A DNA stretch of 64,000 bases from Pyropia haitanensis (Eukaryota > Rhodophyta > Bangiophyceae > Bangiales > Bangiaceae), in assembly GCA_008729055.1 (NCBI GenBank), contig SDUX01000007.1:2342064-2406063 (forward strand), read 5' to 3'. Position numbers and translations under genes: made by a program. The notes below the pieces were generated by a model. That model had not been told where the DNA came from. It did no database searches and was given only the letters and a program-made list of their open reading frames with translations. This document shows, piece after piece, positions 34,081 to 44,629 of the stretch (positions within the stretch are counted from its first letter, which is position 1; each line of letters starts with the position of its first letter).

Positions 34081-34686
34081 TGTGGGAAGTAAGGGGGAAG
34101 CGTCACAGATGCGTCACAGGTCGTTGTTCCTTCAGGGCTCGCGTAATCGTGCCCTGTAGCTACACAAGTGAAGCGCCGCGCAATCGGCGATACCAAGAGT
34201 GCAGGTTTACAAGAAAGAACAAAGGCGAGGAGCAAAGCCAGCCGACCGCCTGCGGCGGTGACCGGCACGCCTCTAAACCCCCCCCCGGTTTCTCTCACTC
34301 GAGCCCCCCTCCCGATCTCGAGGGACTCCTCACGCGTCCGCTCGCCAGGCTACCCCCCTTGTGACCCCGCTCAGAGGGGGTGGCCCTCCGGCCCCGCGCA
34401 AGCTGGGCGAGCGCAGCACTCCACCCGATAGTACTACTCGCAGGGGTCCCGCCGGAACAGGGGCAGGGGCCCGTACAGGTCAACAGCAGCCAGTGTCTCG
34501 CTGCGGGCGTACGCTTGCGGCGCCAGGCGTGGCGCCGCCCAGTGCGGCATCTTGCCCTCCGTGGCTGACCACTCAGTCGCTCAACAATATCTCGATGGCC
34601 GGTCGCTTAAGCAGCCGGCCACAACTTGAGACCTGTCGGGTCGTAAGATCCGGCAAGTCCGTCCGCATCAGGTGGCGACTTTCACA
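34081..34686 (-). repeat. 3' LTR of the copia element
   Basis: 606 bp, matching 40,046-40,651. The pol stop codon (34,682-34,684) lies inside its first bases. Confidence 0.95.
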
Positions 34687-37600
34687 CTGCCGGGACTCCC
34701 GTGGTCAGACACGGGGGGCCAGCGGGTGGTCGGATGACCCACTGGACCACGGGGGTGTGGTCCGTCCCGGTACGCAGCATCGTCTCCAACGCCGGGCAGC
34801 CGCGTTCCTTCGTAAGAGGGTCGGCCAGGTTGTCATCCGATGCAATCAGTCCGACGTTGGATATGTCGTAGCGGTTGTAGGCCTGGCGTGCAGCAGCAAC
34901 GTCTACCATCAGCCGCTTCTCGGTTGGGTGCGACGCTTTTGTCACGACGTCAAATAGCTGCTTCGAGTCGGTGAAGAGAGAGAGAGGGATGCGCCGACCA
35001 TACAGCTGCTCCAGGTCATAGCGTAGCACGAACGCCTCATCAAATGCGCAGGTGAAGGCATATACCTCACCAGCCATCACCGACCTCACCACTCGCTTGC
35101 ACTTGCGGCTAGCAAAGTTGAGGACGTGCGCATTCCCAGCGCCGTCGCAGAGCAAAATGATGAAGCCCACCTGCGTCGAGTTGTCATAGTTGTTGGCAAA
35201 TGACGAGTCGGCGTATGTACGTAGGTGAAGGGTGTGGACGTCCAGCTTGGGATACTTGAGCACGAGGTCACGCCCAGCCTTGGCTTTCTTGACAAGGCTG
35301 TTGTACGTCTTGATGGTCGACGAGCCATACCTGCCCTCAGTCACCTGCGCCAGCTTATTTACGCCGCTGCACAGATCGGGGCGGGTGTGCCCAACCCAGG
35401 CCAGCCCAGCTCGGGCGGAGGCAAACTTGGTGAAGGTAGCGTCCATCGGCAGCAGCTTCAGGTTGTCCACGTACGCTACCTGGTCCAACACATAGTGGTA
35501 GTCCCTCCCCTGGACGGTAGACACCCGCACGCCGACGAACTCGGTGTCGTCCCAGACTCGCTCCTTACCCTGGAATTTGACAAGCATGGCCTCGCACGCA
35601 GTCTGAAAGGACTGGTCGCCACCCATGAAGCAGTCGTCCACATAGGCACCGAGAAGTCCGGACAGAGCACCGTCTTCCTTACGCCTGTAGAACAGCGCTG
35701 GGTCGGACGTCAGGGGCGTCATCTTCAGGTCCTCCTCAATGTGGGCATTAATGGTCGCATTCCAGTAGTCACCTGCATCGCAGACCCCGTAAAGGGGCAG
35801 CTCGATATGTAGCAGCTCGTCAGCCTCCATGTCGAAGAGATGGACGTCCTTGGGGCGAGGACGCAGGTACAGCTGCCGTGAAAACTTGTCCCTGCTTTGG
35901 AGGTAGGCTTGTGTGATGTCGTGAGCGAACAGTCGCAGGCCAAGAACGGCCGAGGTTGACACCAGCAGTCGTGTCGACCGCTGCCTCAGCGTGGCGAGGT
36001 TGTGCACCACAAACTCTTTAGCCTTGTCCCGATGACCTTGGGCTACAAACCGTGCTTTGGGGAACTCTTGGGGGGTATTGTGGTTCTTCAGGGTATACAC
36101 GAAGCGGCCACCAATGATGTTGGCATCCGCTGGCACATCCTGCTTCTTGACCCGCCTAAACGTGCCCCGTTCCTGAAGACCGTCCGCCTCCTTGCGAGCC
36201 GCCGCCTGGAACCGTGCGGTCTGGATGCGTGGGTCGCCCTCCGGGACGACCACGGTCAGGTAGTCCTTGACCGCGGCCGAGACACTGACATCGTCGTCGC
36301 CGCGTCGTATGACACCAATGGCTTTCGACGCCGCGGTGGAAGCCGTCGCCTTTGCCAGCCCGCGAGGCGAAAGGCTGCGACGAGCGCGATAGTTGCGCCC
36401 ATAAGAGGCAAGGACGTTCGATGGACACAGATTCGCACGGGGAAGGCGAGCCACAAAGCCTCGACAGTCGGCACGAGCGGTCGACAAGAAGGCTTCTCCA
36501 GTCACAATTGCGTCCAACAGCTGCCCATTGTCAATGTTCGGGTCAAGCGCGGCGCTCTGTAGGTCCGACGATGGCGTGTTGGGAGGCCCCGTTGTGGGCG
36601 GTGGAGGTTGTCCAATAAGTGGTGGTGGGGGTGACGCCGGCTGTGGTTGAGCCGGTGGGACGACAGAGGACCCTGCGGCGTTCCCGGCGCCGTTGCTTGG
36701 GTTGGCACTACCGCCAGGCGGCAGCCCGCTGTCGTTGCTACCAGGAGGAGATGGCTCGGTCGCGGACTGGTCCGCGGGGGAACTTGCGGGCCTAGGGTCC
36801 GATGACGGGGCAGCTTGCATGTACCGCTTAATCTTGTCGACAGAGAACTGTCTCAGGGCGCCGTCGACAGCCAGCCACACAATCTTGTCGCGTTGGGCTA
36901 CGAGGGAAAAGGGTCCCACCCACTCGTCGACCGGCGGTTCCCGGTAGACCAGTACTTGGTCACCAGGGTTCACGACTCTGTCGGCGGCTGCTGGTACGTT
37001 TGTTGACAGGGCGACACGCAGTCGAGACTTGGCGATGACAGCTTCCATCTCCTTCCGGGCTGCAACCATGGCCTTCATGCGTTCACGTTGGTCTGGTAGG
37101 GCAAGAGGGGCAACCGGCGTTCTAGGGATGACCCCAAACACAAGCAGGGTCGGGACCAGTCCGCGAGGTCCAGCTGTCTGGTTCATTGCCGTGACCGCGG
37201 TAGAGAGGGCCGCCTCTTGTTGAATGCCGGGGTGGTCCGCCCTAACCTTGCGGTATATGGACCGCAGGAAGGCATGGTAGCGCTCACCTCCACCTAGGGC
37301 GTTGTGTGACTCCACTCCAGACAGTACCAGCTCTGTACCTGCGGAGGTAGTGAGGGCGCGCCAGGCAGGCGACTTGAATTGCGGCGCCTGGTCAGCATGT
37401 AGCACTTGGGGGTGCCCGACATAGGGGTGCACCCACACGTGCAGGTACAACTGCCAGAGCTCCTCCAGCTTCTCGCCACGGGTGAAGGCAGCTGCGCTAA
37501 ACAATGTGTCCTTGTCGACCACGTGTAGGACCGAATGGCCATCGAGATACATAAGGTCCATCAGGACCGTCCGGTTAAACACCACGTCCTCGTGTGGCAA

Positions 37601-38278
37601 GGCCACTCGGAAGCGTCCGGGCGCCTGGGCGAGCCGTTGGCAGACATCGCAGGCCGCCGTGAGCCGCTCCAATTCAGCCCGGGTGCTGGCGTCAATGGTG
37701 CCGTCGCCGGCACGCCGCAGCAGTGCGGACAACCTGTCCGCGTGCGGGTGATTGAAGTGCCTATGTAGGCGGTTCAGCTCAACTGTAGTGTAGTGGACTG
37801 CCTGGCCCCACTCGAGGTAGATGTGCTCGTTTTTACGGACCAGGGGGGTGGCAATCTTGCGCTCGTCACACTTCAGCTGGTTCTTGACGTTGTTGACGTA
37901 CAAGGCCAACCTGTCCAGGACGTCTAGTCCCAGCAAGAAGGGGATGTCAAGGGCGACCACGTCCACCCTTAAGAGGGCGTAGTGGTCCGCCGAAACAGGG
38001 ACGCGGACGGTAAGCAGTCCGAGGCTTGGGGTGAGTACACCGCCGAAGAGGAAGTTGGTGGCTCTCGCCTTCTCAAGGATGAGAGGCTGGCCAATCATCC
38101 GGGCGTACGCCAGCGCCTGACCTCGCCCGATAACCGTTCGGGTAGCGCCCGTGTCTAGGCACGCCCCCATGAATCCAGGGGCGCTGCGGCCGTCGACCAG
38201 TAGGCACTCGAGGGCGTGTCGATCAGCCTCCCAAGGGGGGGCTTTTCGTCTTACGTTGGGGGTGTGCCGACGACTCAC
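34682..38278 (-). CDS. pol: copia Pol polyprotein: protease, integrase, reverse transcriptase, RNase H
   Basis: About 1,198 codons without a break. Domains: retropepsin active site LDTGAT (D42); integrase zinc finger with CDVCQR (about 210) and catalytic Asp in MDLMYLDG (about 240), Asp in HADQAPQF (about 294) and Glu in GGGERYHAF (about 331); a proline/serine-rich linker (about 490-570); RT with YVDD at 879-882 (nt 35,633-35,644); RNase H from YADSSFANN (about 1024) to DDNLADPLTKE. The frame has no ATG near its beginning. It overlaps gag in the -1 frame and is most likely made as a Gag-Pol fusion by frameshifting at 38,287-38,293. The polyprotein would be cut by its own protease in virus-like particles. 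The TGA falls within the 3' LTR, leaving no separate polypurine tract. Confidence 0.95.
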   Translation of the reverse strand: MSRRHTPNVRRKAPPWEADRHALECLLVDGRSAPGFMGACLDTGATRTVIGRGQALAYARMIGQPLILEKARATNFLFGGVLTPSLGLLTVRVPVSADHYALLRVDVVALDIPFLLGLDVLDRLALYVNNVKNQLKCDERKIATPLVRKNEHIYLEWGQAVHYTTVELNRLHRHFNHPHADRLSALLRRAGDGTIDASTRAELERLTAACDVCQRLAQAPGRFRVALPHEDVVFNRTVLMDLMYLDGHSVLHVVDKDTLFSAAAFTRGEKLEELWQLYLHVWVHPYVGHPQVLHADQAPQFKSPAWRALTTSAGTELVLSGVESHNALGGGERYHAFLRSIYRKVRADHPGIQQEAALSTAVTAMNQTAGPRGLVPTLLVFGVIPRTPVAPLALPDQRERMKAMVAARKEMEAVIAKSRLRVALSTNVPAAADRVVNPGDQVLVYREPPVDEWVGPFSLVAQRDKIVWLAVDGALRQFSVDKIKRYMQAAPSSDPRPASSPADQSATEPSPPGSNDSGLPPGGSANPSNGAGNAAGSSVVPPAQPQPASPPPPLIGQPPPPTTGPPNTPSSDLQSAALDPNIDNGQLLDAIVTGEAFLSTARADCRGFVARLPRANLCPSNVLASYGRNYRARRSLSPRGLAKATASTAASKAIGVIRRGDDDVSVSAAVKDYLTVVVPEGDPRIQTARFQAAARKEADGLQERGTFRRVKKQDVPADANIIGGRFVYTLKNHNTPQEFPKARFVAQGHRDKAKEFVVHNLATLRQRSTRLLVSTSAVLGLRLFAHDITQAYLQSRDKFSRQLYLRPRPKDVHLFDMEADELLHIELPLYGVCDAGDYWNATINAHIEEDLKMTPLTSDPALFYRRKEDGALSGLLGAYVDDCFMGGDQSFQTACEAMLVKFQGKERVWDDTEFVGVRVSTVQGRDYHYVLDQVAYVDNLKLLPMDATFTKFASARAGLAWVGHTRPDLCSGVNKLAQVTEGRYGSSTIKTYNSLVKKAKAGRDLVLKYPKLDVHTLHLRTYADSSFANNYDNSTQVGFIILLCDGAGNAHVLNFASRKCKRVVRSVMAGEVYAFTCAFDEAFVLRYDLEQLYGRRIPLSLFTDSKQLFDVVTKASHPTEKRLMVDVAAARQAYNRYDISNVGLIASDDNLADPLTKERGCPALETMLRTGTDHTPVVQWVIRPPAGPPCLTTGVPAV

Positions 38279-39861
38279 ACCCCCCGGAAAAAACCCACCT
38301 GGCTGCCGCTGCTGCTCCCTCGCGCTGCGTCGCCCTCATCATCTTCGGGCCCTTCCACGTAGTGGTCGTCCGCTTCCTCGACCGTCGTTGTGCCGTCATC
38401 CGGACGGCCAAAGATCAGTGCCTCCTCCAGGTCGTGAGCATCCCCAACAGTCGCCGACGGGTTGACCTGGAGAGCGAGTTGGTAGAGCACGGCGGCAACG
38501 GAAGCGCGCCCACCCTTGGTCTTTTTGTCGTAGTAGGCCACCTTACGTTCCGTGGCCTTGATGGTGTTGATTGGCTTGGGGCAGTTCTTGAGGACGTGCT
38601 TCGGGTCATCACAGTTGAAGCAGCCAGCGATGGATAGGGGATCGAAGCGCGCCCCACGGCCGTCCTTGGCCGACGAGCCACCGGCCTTGCCGTGGCCAGG
38701 GCGTGTCGCACCGACGCCCTTGTTGGGGCGCCCATACATTCCCTGCCCCGCAAAAAAGGTCTGCTTGGCGCCGCTCTGCACCACCGGGGATGTGGACGCG
38801 CCGCTCGGGTTAAGATCACTGGCCTCCTCAAACTCCTCCTCGAGCTGTAGGGAGCTAACCAGCTCGGCGTACAGTTGCTCGAAGCTCATGTTGACCGTGG
38901 CCAGGCGGCCCAAAGGAGGGCGGGCCCAAGGAATCCCGACGACGGAGACGCGTAGGTAGTCGCGCTTGTGGGAGTCATCACGGTAGTTGATGGGCAGCTG
39001 GGGCGAGAGCTTGGTGATGGTTTCATAAATGTGCTCAAGCGCTTCCTTGTTGCCCATCCCCTTTGCGACGAGCTTGCCATGGCGGAGGTTCGTCAGACGG
39101 TTCTGGACGGCCGTCTGGCGGGTCGTCGAGTTGTACTGCTTGTTCATCAGCAGCACTGCCTCAGAGAAGGTCTCGACCTTCCCGTCGACGTTGCTATCGA
39201 AGAAGCGCATTGCCTCGCCGGCGAAGATGTTGTACATGAACATCAGCTTCTGTTCGTTCGTCAGGGAGAAGTCGCGTGCCACCTTGAGGTAAAAGCCAAC
39301 GTACTCGTGGAAGGCCTGGTCCTCAGCCCCCGTAAACTTCATACTGTCCTTAGAGTACCGCATGCCGATACTCTGCCCGATGCGGTCGGCGGACATCTGC
39401 CCGGCAGGGGTGTGGGAACTCGCACTGTTTGACCCACCGCCACCGCGATGGACACGACTGCGTGGGAACAGCTCCCGCACCAATGCCTTTGCCCGGTCAA
39501 TGTCTGAGTCCAGGAAGTAAAGGCGTTCCGCGAGAAGGTTGTAGACACGCCGAGAGGGGTGCTGACCCAGTCCGGCCCCATGTTTGTCCAGCCAACTGCG
39601 GAGCTGGATGTACATCTTGGGATAGGCAGCCAAGTCAGGGTCGAACAAGCTCTCCGGTGGGTATGCCTCGACCACCATGGCCTTCACGTCAGAGCCCGTC
39701 GTGGTAGGCCCAATCTCCTCCTCGATGCCTCGGATAACGCGGATAAAACCCTGCTGCACTGGTGACAGCTCGCTCAGGTTCTCATGCTCCAGGAAGATCT
39801 TGCCAACCGACGAGGAGCCGCTGCCGTTGGCGTCATCGCTGTTGAAGCCAGTGTCGACCAT
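38275..39861 (-). CDS. gag: copia Gag, nucleocapsid with CCHC zinc knuckle
   Basis: 528 residues from the ATG at 39,859-39,861. The central part (about 165-330) is the capsid-like region. A CX2CX4HX4C knuckle, CFNCDDPKHVLKNC, lies near residues 410-425 (nt 38,585-38,630) and would bind the element's RNA. The C-terminal tail is acidic (EEADDHYVEGPEDDEGD). Gag assembles the particle in which reverse transcription occurs. The stop (TGA 38,275-38,277) is a few codons after a slippery site and overlaps pol. Leader from the LTR to the ATG is about 184 nt and G-rich. Confidence 0.9.
   Translation of the reverse strand: MVDTGFNSDDANGSGSSSVGKIFLEHENLSELSPVQQGFIRVIRGIEEEIGPTTTGSDVKAMVVEAYPPESLFDPDLAAYPKMYIQLRSWLDKHGAGLGQHPSRRVYNLLAERLYFLDSDIDRAKALVRELFPRSRVHRGGGGSNSASSHTPAGQMSADRIGQSIGMRYSKDSMKFTGAEDQAFHEYVGFYLKVARDFSLTNEQKLMFMYNIFAGEAMRFFDSNVDGKVETFSEAVLLMNKQYNSTTRQTAVQNRLTNLRHGKLVAKGMGNKEALEHIYETITKLSPQLPINYRDDSHKRDYLRVSVVGIPWARPPLGRLATVNMSFEQLYAELVSSLQLEEEFEEASDLNPSGASTSPVVQSGAKQTFFAGQGMYGRPNKGVGATRPGHGKAGGSSAKDGRGARFDPLSIAGCFNCDDPKHVLKNCPKPINTIKATERKVAYYDKKTKGGRASVAAVLYQLALQVNPSATVGDAHDLEEALIFGRPDDGTTTVEEADDHYVEGPEDDEGDAARGSSSGSQVGFFRGV
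38287..38293 (-). promoter_or_regulatory. -1 ribosomal frameshift site, copia gag-pol
   Basis: The gag codons read GGT TTT TTC, giving T TTT TTC in the X XXY YYZ phase; the overlapping G GGT TTT also fits. It is three codons before the gag stop. After a -1 slip the frame stays open into pol. Confidence 0.7.
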
Positions 39862-40045
39862 GATGGCAAGGTAATGGTTGCTTGACGCTCAGGATCTACG
39901 GGCCAGGTGATCGGGGCTGCCGATAATCCAGGCGATCGGACCGAAAGGGGGCAGGGGGCGAGGGGCGGGGGGGCCGGGGTGGGGGGGTGACAACTGCACA
40001 AGAACAAAGCCAGTCTTCGAGGCCCCGTACTTGGTAATTCGCGAA

Positions 40046-40651
40046 TGTGGGAAGTAAGGGGGAAGCGTCACAGATGCGTCACAGGTCGTTGTTCCTTCAG
40101 GGCTCGCGTAATCGTGCCCTGTAGCTACACAAGTGAAGCGCCGCGCAATCGGCGATACCAAGAGTGCAGGTTTACAAGAAAGAACAAAGGCGAGGAGCAA
40201 AGCCAGCCGACCGCCTGCGGCGGTGACCGGCACGCCTCTAAACCCCCCCCCGGTTTCTCTCACTCGAGCCCCCCTCCCGATCTCGAGGGACTCCTCACGC
40301 GTCCGCTCGCCAGGCTACCCCCCTTGTGACCCCGCTCAGAGGGGGTGGCCCTCCGGCCCCGCGCAAGCTGGGCGAGCGCAGCACTCCACCCGATAGTACT
40401 ACTCGCAGGGGTCCCGCCGGAACAGGGGCAGGGGCCCGTACAGGTCAACAGCAGCCAGTGTCTCGCTGCGGGCGTACGCTTGCGGCGCCAGGCGTGGCGC
40501 CGCCCAGTGCGGCATCTTGCCCTCCGTGGCTGACCACTCAGTCGCTCAACAATATCTCGATGGCCGGTCGCTTAAGCAGCCGGCCACAACTTGAGACCTG
40601 TCGGGTCGTAAGATCCGGCAAGTCCGTCCGCATCAGGTGGCGACTTTCACA
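40046..40651 (-). repeat. 5' LTR of the copia element
   Basis: 606 bp, matching 34,081-34,686; transcription should start here and run leftward. No TATA box is obvious. Confidence 0.95.
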
Positions 40652-40656
40652 CGAGG
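40652..40656 (+). repeat. Target-site duplication of the copia element, right
   Basis: CGAGG, matching 34,076-34,080. Confidence 0.9.
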
Positions 40657-41170
40657 GGGGGGGGGAGCAGTGGGGAAGGACGCGACGTGTGCGATCGTTC
40701 GGGGGCGGGGGGAGATTGGGGTGCGGTCACAGCCAGTGGCAGGCCGCTCCGACGTACGATTGGGTGGGAGGGGATAACGTGTGTGGCCGTGCGGAAGGCG
40801 GAGGAGATCGGGTTGCTCCCTGCACCAATGAGGGGGCGCGAACTGCTGAGTTGATTTTTTGGTCCGATACCGCCTGCCCCAGCACCTGTGGTGGCCGCAG
40901 GGTGTCGGGAACACTGCGTTTGAGGCCCTGTTGGGGCCCCCCGCCCAAACGAGTCCGGCGATCGGGACCGGTCCCGCTCTCTAGGGTAGGGAGAGATTCC
41001 CAATTGGGTGGCTGGGGGGACCGGGCGGGCTGTCGGCCTGTCGAGTCAGCGCCGTTGGCGAGGATTGGGGGGGCTGCGGGGACCGGTCTCTCTGAGGGAG
41101 TTTTGAGTGGGGGGGGGGAGGGGACGGATCGGCCTCTCCGGTGGACCACCGCCCCCCACTGCCGGAACTA
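40657..41170. other. Spacer between copia and MULE elements
   Basis: G-rich, no gene-like ORF. Continuous with 34,075 before the copia insertion. Confidence 0.5.
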
Positions 41171-41276
41171 GTGATGAAGGTTGGGTTATGCTAAATCTAA
41201 AGGGATGGGGTTGGGGTGGTGATGGCGACGCCAGGGATACTTGCGCAGCAAGTATTATGCGCTGGGGTGGGGTTGG
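41171..41276 (+). repeat. Left terminal inverted repeat of the MULE
   Basis: Opens GTGATGAAGGTTGGGTT, contains GGGGTTGGGGTG and ends in GCGCTGGGGTGGGGTTGG. The reverse complement of 55,056-55,167 shares these blocks in the same order. Confidence 0.65.
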
Positions 41277-41573
41277 ATTGCAAAAGGTCAGGCATCCACG
41301 AAATATTTCGATGCGATCGGATGGACCTTCCATGCGCATTATGCCGAAACCGCCCCATCTACACATTGGCGCCAAAAAAGCCCGCCCAACCGAGACGCTC
41401 GGTCTGCACATCGACGGGACGATGGCGGGCGATCGCGGTCGTCCCACCGTCTCGCACAGTGCAGGCTGGCCCATTCGGACGCGCCTGTCGCAGCTGGAGG
41501 CCACTCCGCGGCCACGGCATTATCGTGGCCACGCCTCCCCGTACGCTGCACCGGGCCCCACGCGTTCCTGGCC

Positions 41574-44500
41574 ATGGATTTGTTGGCTGCGTACAACGGA
41601 GTCGAGAGCGACGATTCTTCTTCCTCTGATGAGCCCGCTGTCGCCAGAAGTAACGCCGGCGACGAGGACGCCTCTGCCACGTGCATGTTGTTCAAGAAAG
41701 ATGCGTTAGACCGGTACAGAGTACGTTGTTTGGTGGGTTCTTTGACACAGAGCCGGGCGCTATGTGCTTCTATCGATCGCCATGGGGTGAAGCACCGTTA
41801 TTTACTGTTAACGTGCTCTCGGTTTGCTGTGCCCGAGGTTTGTGTGCTTTTGCTGCTTTTTTGTTTTTTTCTCATCCACAGATCAGTGAGCGAAAGACCG
41901 TAGGGCGTGTCGTTAGGCACGAAGTCGGCGCAGCTGCGCAGTATCTGTGCACCAGCGAGGCTGGCGTCGCGCACGTGCTGGAGATAGACGTGACGCAGTG
42001 TAGGGACTGGTTCAAGGACAGTCCCTACACTTGGGGGAGCCCGAAGGGCACCGACGCGACCATGGTGGATGTTGGCGGCACATCTGCTCCGTACACAGTA
42101 CGCAAGAGAAGCTGCCAGCCCCCCATCGTCTGCTCCCTCATGCCCGATGCGGTAGCGAATCGACCGCATGAGGAGGTGAACTTTGAGGACCCCACGTGGA
42201 TTGCCGCAATGAACCTGTGCGAGGGCGATGACTCGCCTGAGCGCAAAGTGCACAAGACGACAATGGTAAGTCTCCTACATATCCATCGCACACATCTATC
42301 CGTGTGTGCTCTTCTGATTGTCTCGTTCACTTCCGACACTGACCGCAACGTTTCTCTGCTTGCACATTGACGCTTTGTTTTGTTGCTATAAGCATTCTTC
42401 AGAACCATCCAGAAAATGGAGGAGGGAGGGTGCTCTTTCAGGGATGAGCAGGGTTGCTCCTGTGGGGGGACGCCGCGTCTCGTGCCGGGCCGAGGCCGCC
42501 GGCAGGCGTTCGTTGGGTGCTCCGACTGGCGGCCTGGGGACCCCCTGAAATGGAAGGCAGGTAACATGTCGTGCTCCGTGCCCCATGGGGTGGACGAGGA
42601 GAAGCTGTCCGTATGGCTGGAGAACGGGGTTGAGGAGGAGGAGGCCGGGGAGTCCTGCTGTTTTATTGCAGGGAAGCGGACAAAGGAGCTGTCGTGTAAG
42701 CGACACGGCGGCCTGCTTCCACCTTTAAGGCGGAGCGCGGGGGGCGCTTGCCCGGTCCGCGTGGAGGTGCACACGCCGGAGCCTCTCCCCGCAACTGGGC
42801 TGGTGCGAGTCATCGTTGTGCTTCGGGGCGTCCACTCGCACGTATTGCCTGTGTGCAAGCCGAGTAGCCGTACCGCGCAGAAGATTGTTGATGATAATCC
42901 AACCCTGAGCATCCGCGCGCTTCAGGTATGCCACCTTTTTCCTTCCTCTCAAATTATGTTTCTTTCTCTCACATATTGGTCGTGGGATCGAGTTTTTTGT
43001 TGTACACCGATCTGACGGTTACTTGTTGCTTCTTGTTTTTTTTGCCTTTTTCTTTTTTTAATCCGGACAGAGCGCCATCGCTGATGCCAGTGGAGGAGCG
43101 CAGGCCGGCAGCGAGTTTGTCCGCCGTCTGCGCCAGCAGGCGCGTTTGGGGGCCCACCCCTTCGGGCAGGACCGTCTCGGGGTCATGGAGGTGCGACGTC
43201 GCAGCGGGTACAAGCACCCGTATGTGAAGGCTGTCGTGGACAGGGATGATTTTACCGTTATCATCCTCCAGAACGACCAGCAAGCACGCCTGTCCAGGAA
43301 GGTGCGATACTGTGAGGCCGACTCGACGTTTGGGGTCGTTACCCCGGGTGCAGCCAAAGATGGCGTCGCCGCGGAGGCCATCGCCAGCGCTGGGAAGCAG
43401 GCGTTTGATTGGAACCAGTTCTCCATTGTGTACGTTGCGTGGGGACCGCTACCTGGGGGAGCCGCGATTTGTCCGTCGCATTGAGTGTGCATTTTTCTGC
43501 CCCATGTACGCGTCGAGAACGCTCTTTGCTGACAGCATCAGTCTCAGGAGCTTTGGTTGTAGCTTGCATGCTTTTTTTGGTTTTTTTTTGGACCCTCAGC
43601 ACCTTCCTCCCGTCCCACAACCGGGCAGTGACGCGCTTTCGAGCGATGGTCATTGGAAAGGCGACGACCATGTACGAAACGCTTTTTGAGGCCTACTTCT
43701 CCGCTGCGGCGGCCAGCGGCCTGGGCGCCCCCCTGCGTCCCGAGAACCGTGGAGCGGCCCCCGGGGGGGGCGGGCGGAAGCCGTCTTTCGTGTCTGTGAC
43801 GATGGATTTCGAGTCAGCCCAGCACAACGGATTCTTCCAGGCGATCAGCCGTGTCTATGGCGGCCACGCATCGGACTACTTCGGCCGGGCCATCGGCTGC
43901 CAGGTGCACTTCAAGCGCTTCCTCCTGGTGCTTGTAGGCAACAATGTCCGAGACGATTTTTTCGTCAGGATGATGGCAATCAGAGACGTCGAGGTCGATG
44001 GGGGTCTGGATGCGGTGCGCGGAAAGCTGGCGGTGCTACTGGCGGAGTGTCAGAGCGCAGGCGAGCAGAGCAGGGCAAACGTGTTGCAGTGGCTGTTGCG
44101 GACGCGCTCATCGCTTTTGGCGGCTTTCCCGAAAGCCGCGGGGACGTTAGGGCGCACGGAGCTCCTGGCGAGCAGCATTGACACCAACTGCTGTGAGTCA
44201 TTGAATCGCCAGACAAAGCAGGTCATCCTGGAGAAGGGGGCCCGGACGCTGGTGGAGGTCATTGACGCGTTGCGCGAGTTTGACGAGCGCACTATGGCTG
44301 CTACAGTCGCGGGCCCCAACGCGAGCGCGCACGCCACGGGCCAAGTGACTCGCATGGTGGGGGCCAACAAGCGCAAGCAGCGGACGAACGCTGTCCCGCT
44401 GCGCGGCCAGCTCCCCAAGTCGGCGGGAAAGAAACGCAAAGGCACCCCGGCGAGCTCCGCGCCGGCGGCCGATGCCTCGGCTGAGCTCGCAGCGCTCCTG

Positions 44501-44629
44501 GCCTGGAGCTCCGGCGCGGCGGCCGCTGGCGACACTGATGCTCAGCCGTCATCAAACCTCCTGTCGCAGTTCCAGGCGTTTTTATCATCTCAAGGGGGAG
44601 CCGCGGGGAGTGGCACAATTGGCTCTTGA
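41574..44629 (+). CDS. MULE transposase, five exons
   Basis: Exons 41,574-41,720; 41,882-42,265; 42,413-42,925; 43,071-43,429; 43,600-44,629 give 2,433 nt, 810 residues plus stop. The introns (161, 147, 145, 170 nt) all begin GT and end AG, two donors being GTACGT. Three junctions are phase 0; the last splits a codon (GT|C), and the frames match exactly at all four, which strongly supports the model. Catalytic candidates are D432 in CEADSTFG, D537 in VTMDFESA and E667 in TNCCESLNR, with the family's C-x-VHF between the last two (IGCQVHFKRFL). The N-terminal half (exons 2-3) has scattered Cys/His and a HSHVLP motif that may bind DNA. A basic stretch KKRKG (about 755) could be a nuclear signal. 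The gene appears intact. Confidence 0.85.

Larger units (their letters stand above)
34081..40651 (-). mobile_element. Complete Ty1/copia LTR retrotransposon
   Basis: A 6,571-bp element bounded by two 606-bp LTRs in which I see no difference, with 5-bp CGAGG duplications outside. The coding strand is minus: gag, then pol ordered protease-integrase-RT-RNase H, the copia order. LTR ends are TGTG...CACA. Both ORFs are open and catalytic motifs are present, so this copy is young and could be active. No standard tRNA primer site was recognised next to the 5' LTR (40,046). Confidence 0.95.

Noticed and set aside
20020..40045. Search for a tRNA primer site next to the copia 5' LTR (at 40,045)
   Set aside because: The sequence TTCGCGAATTACCAAG does not begin with TGG; no known tRNA 3' end fits, so none was annotated.
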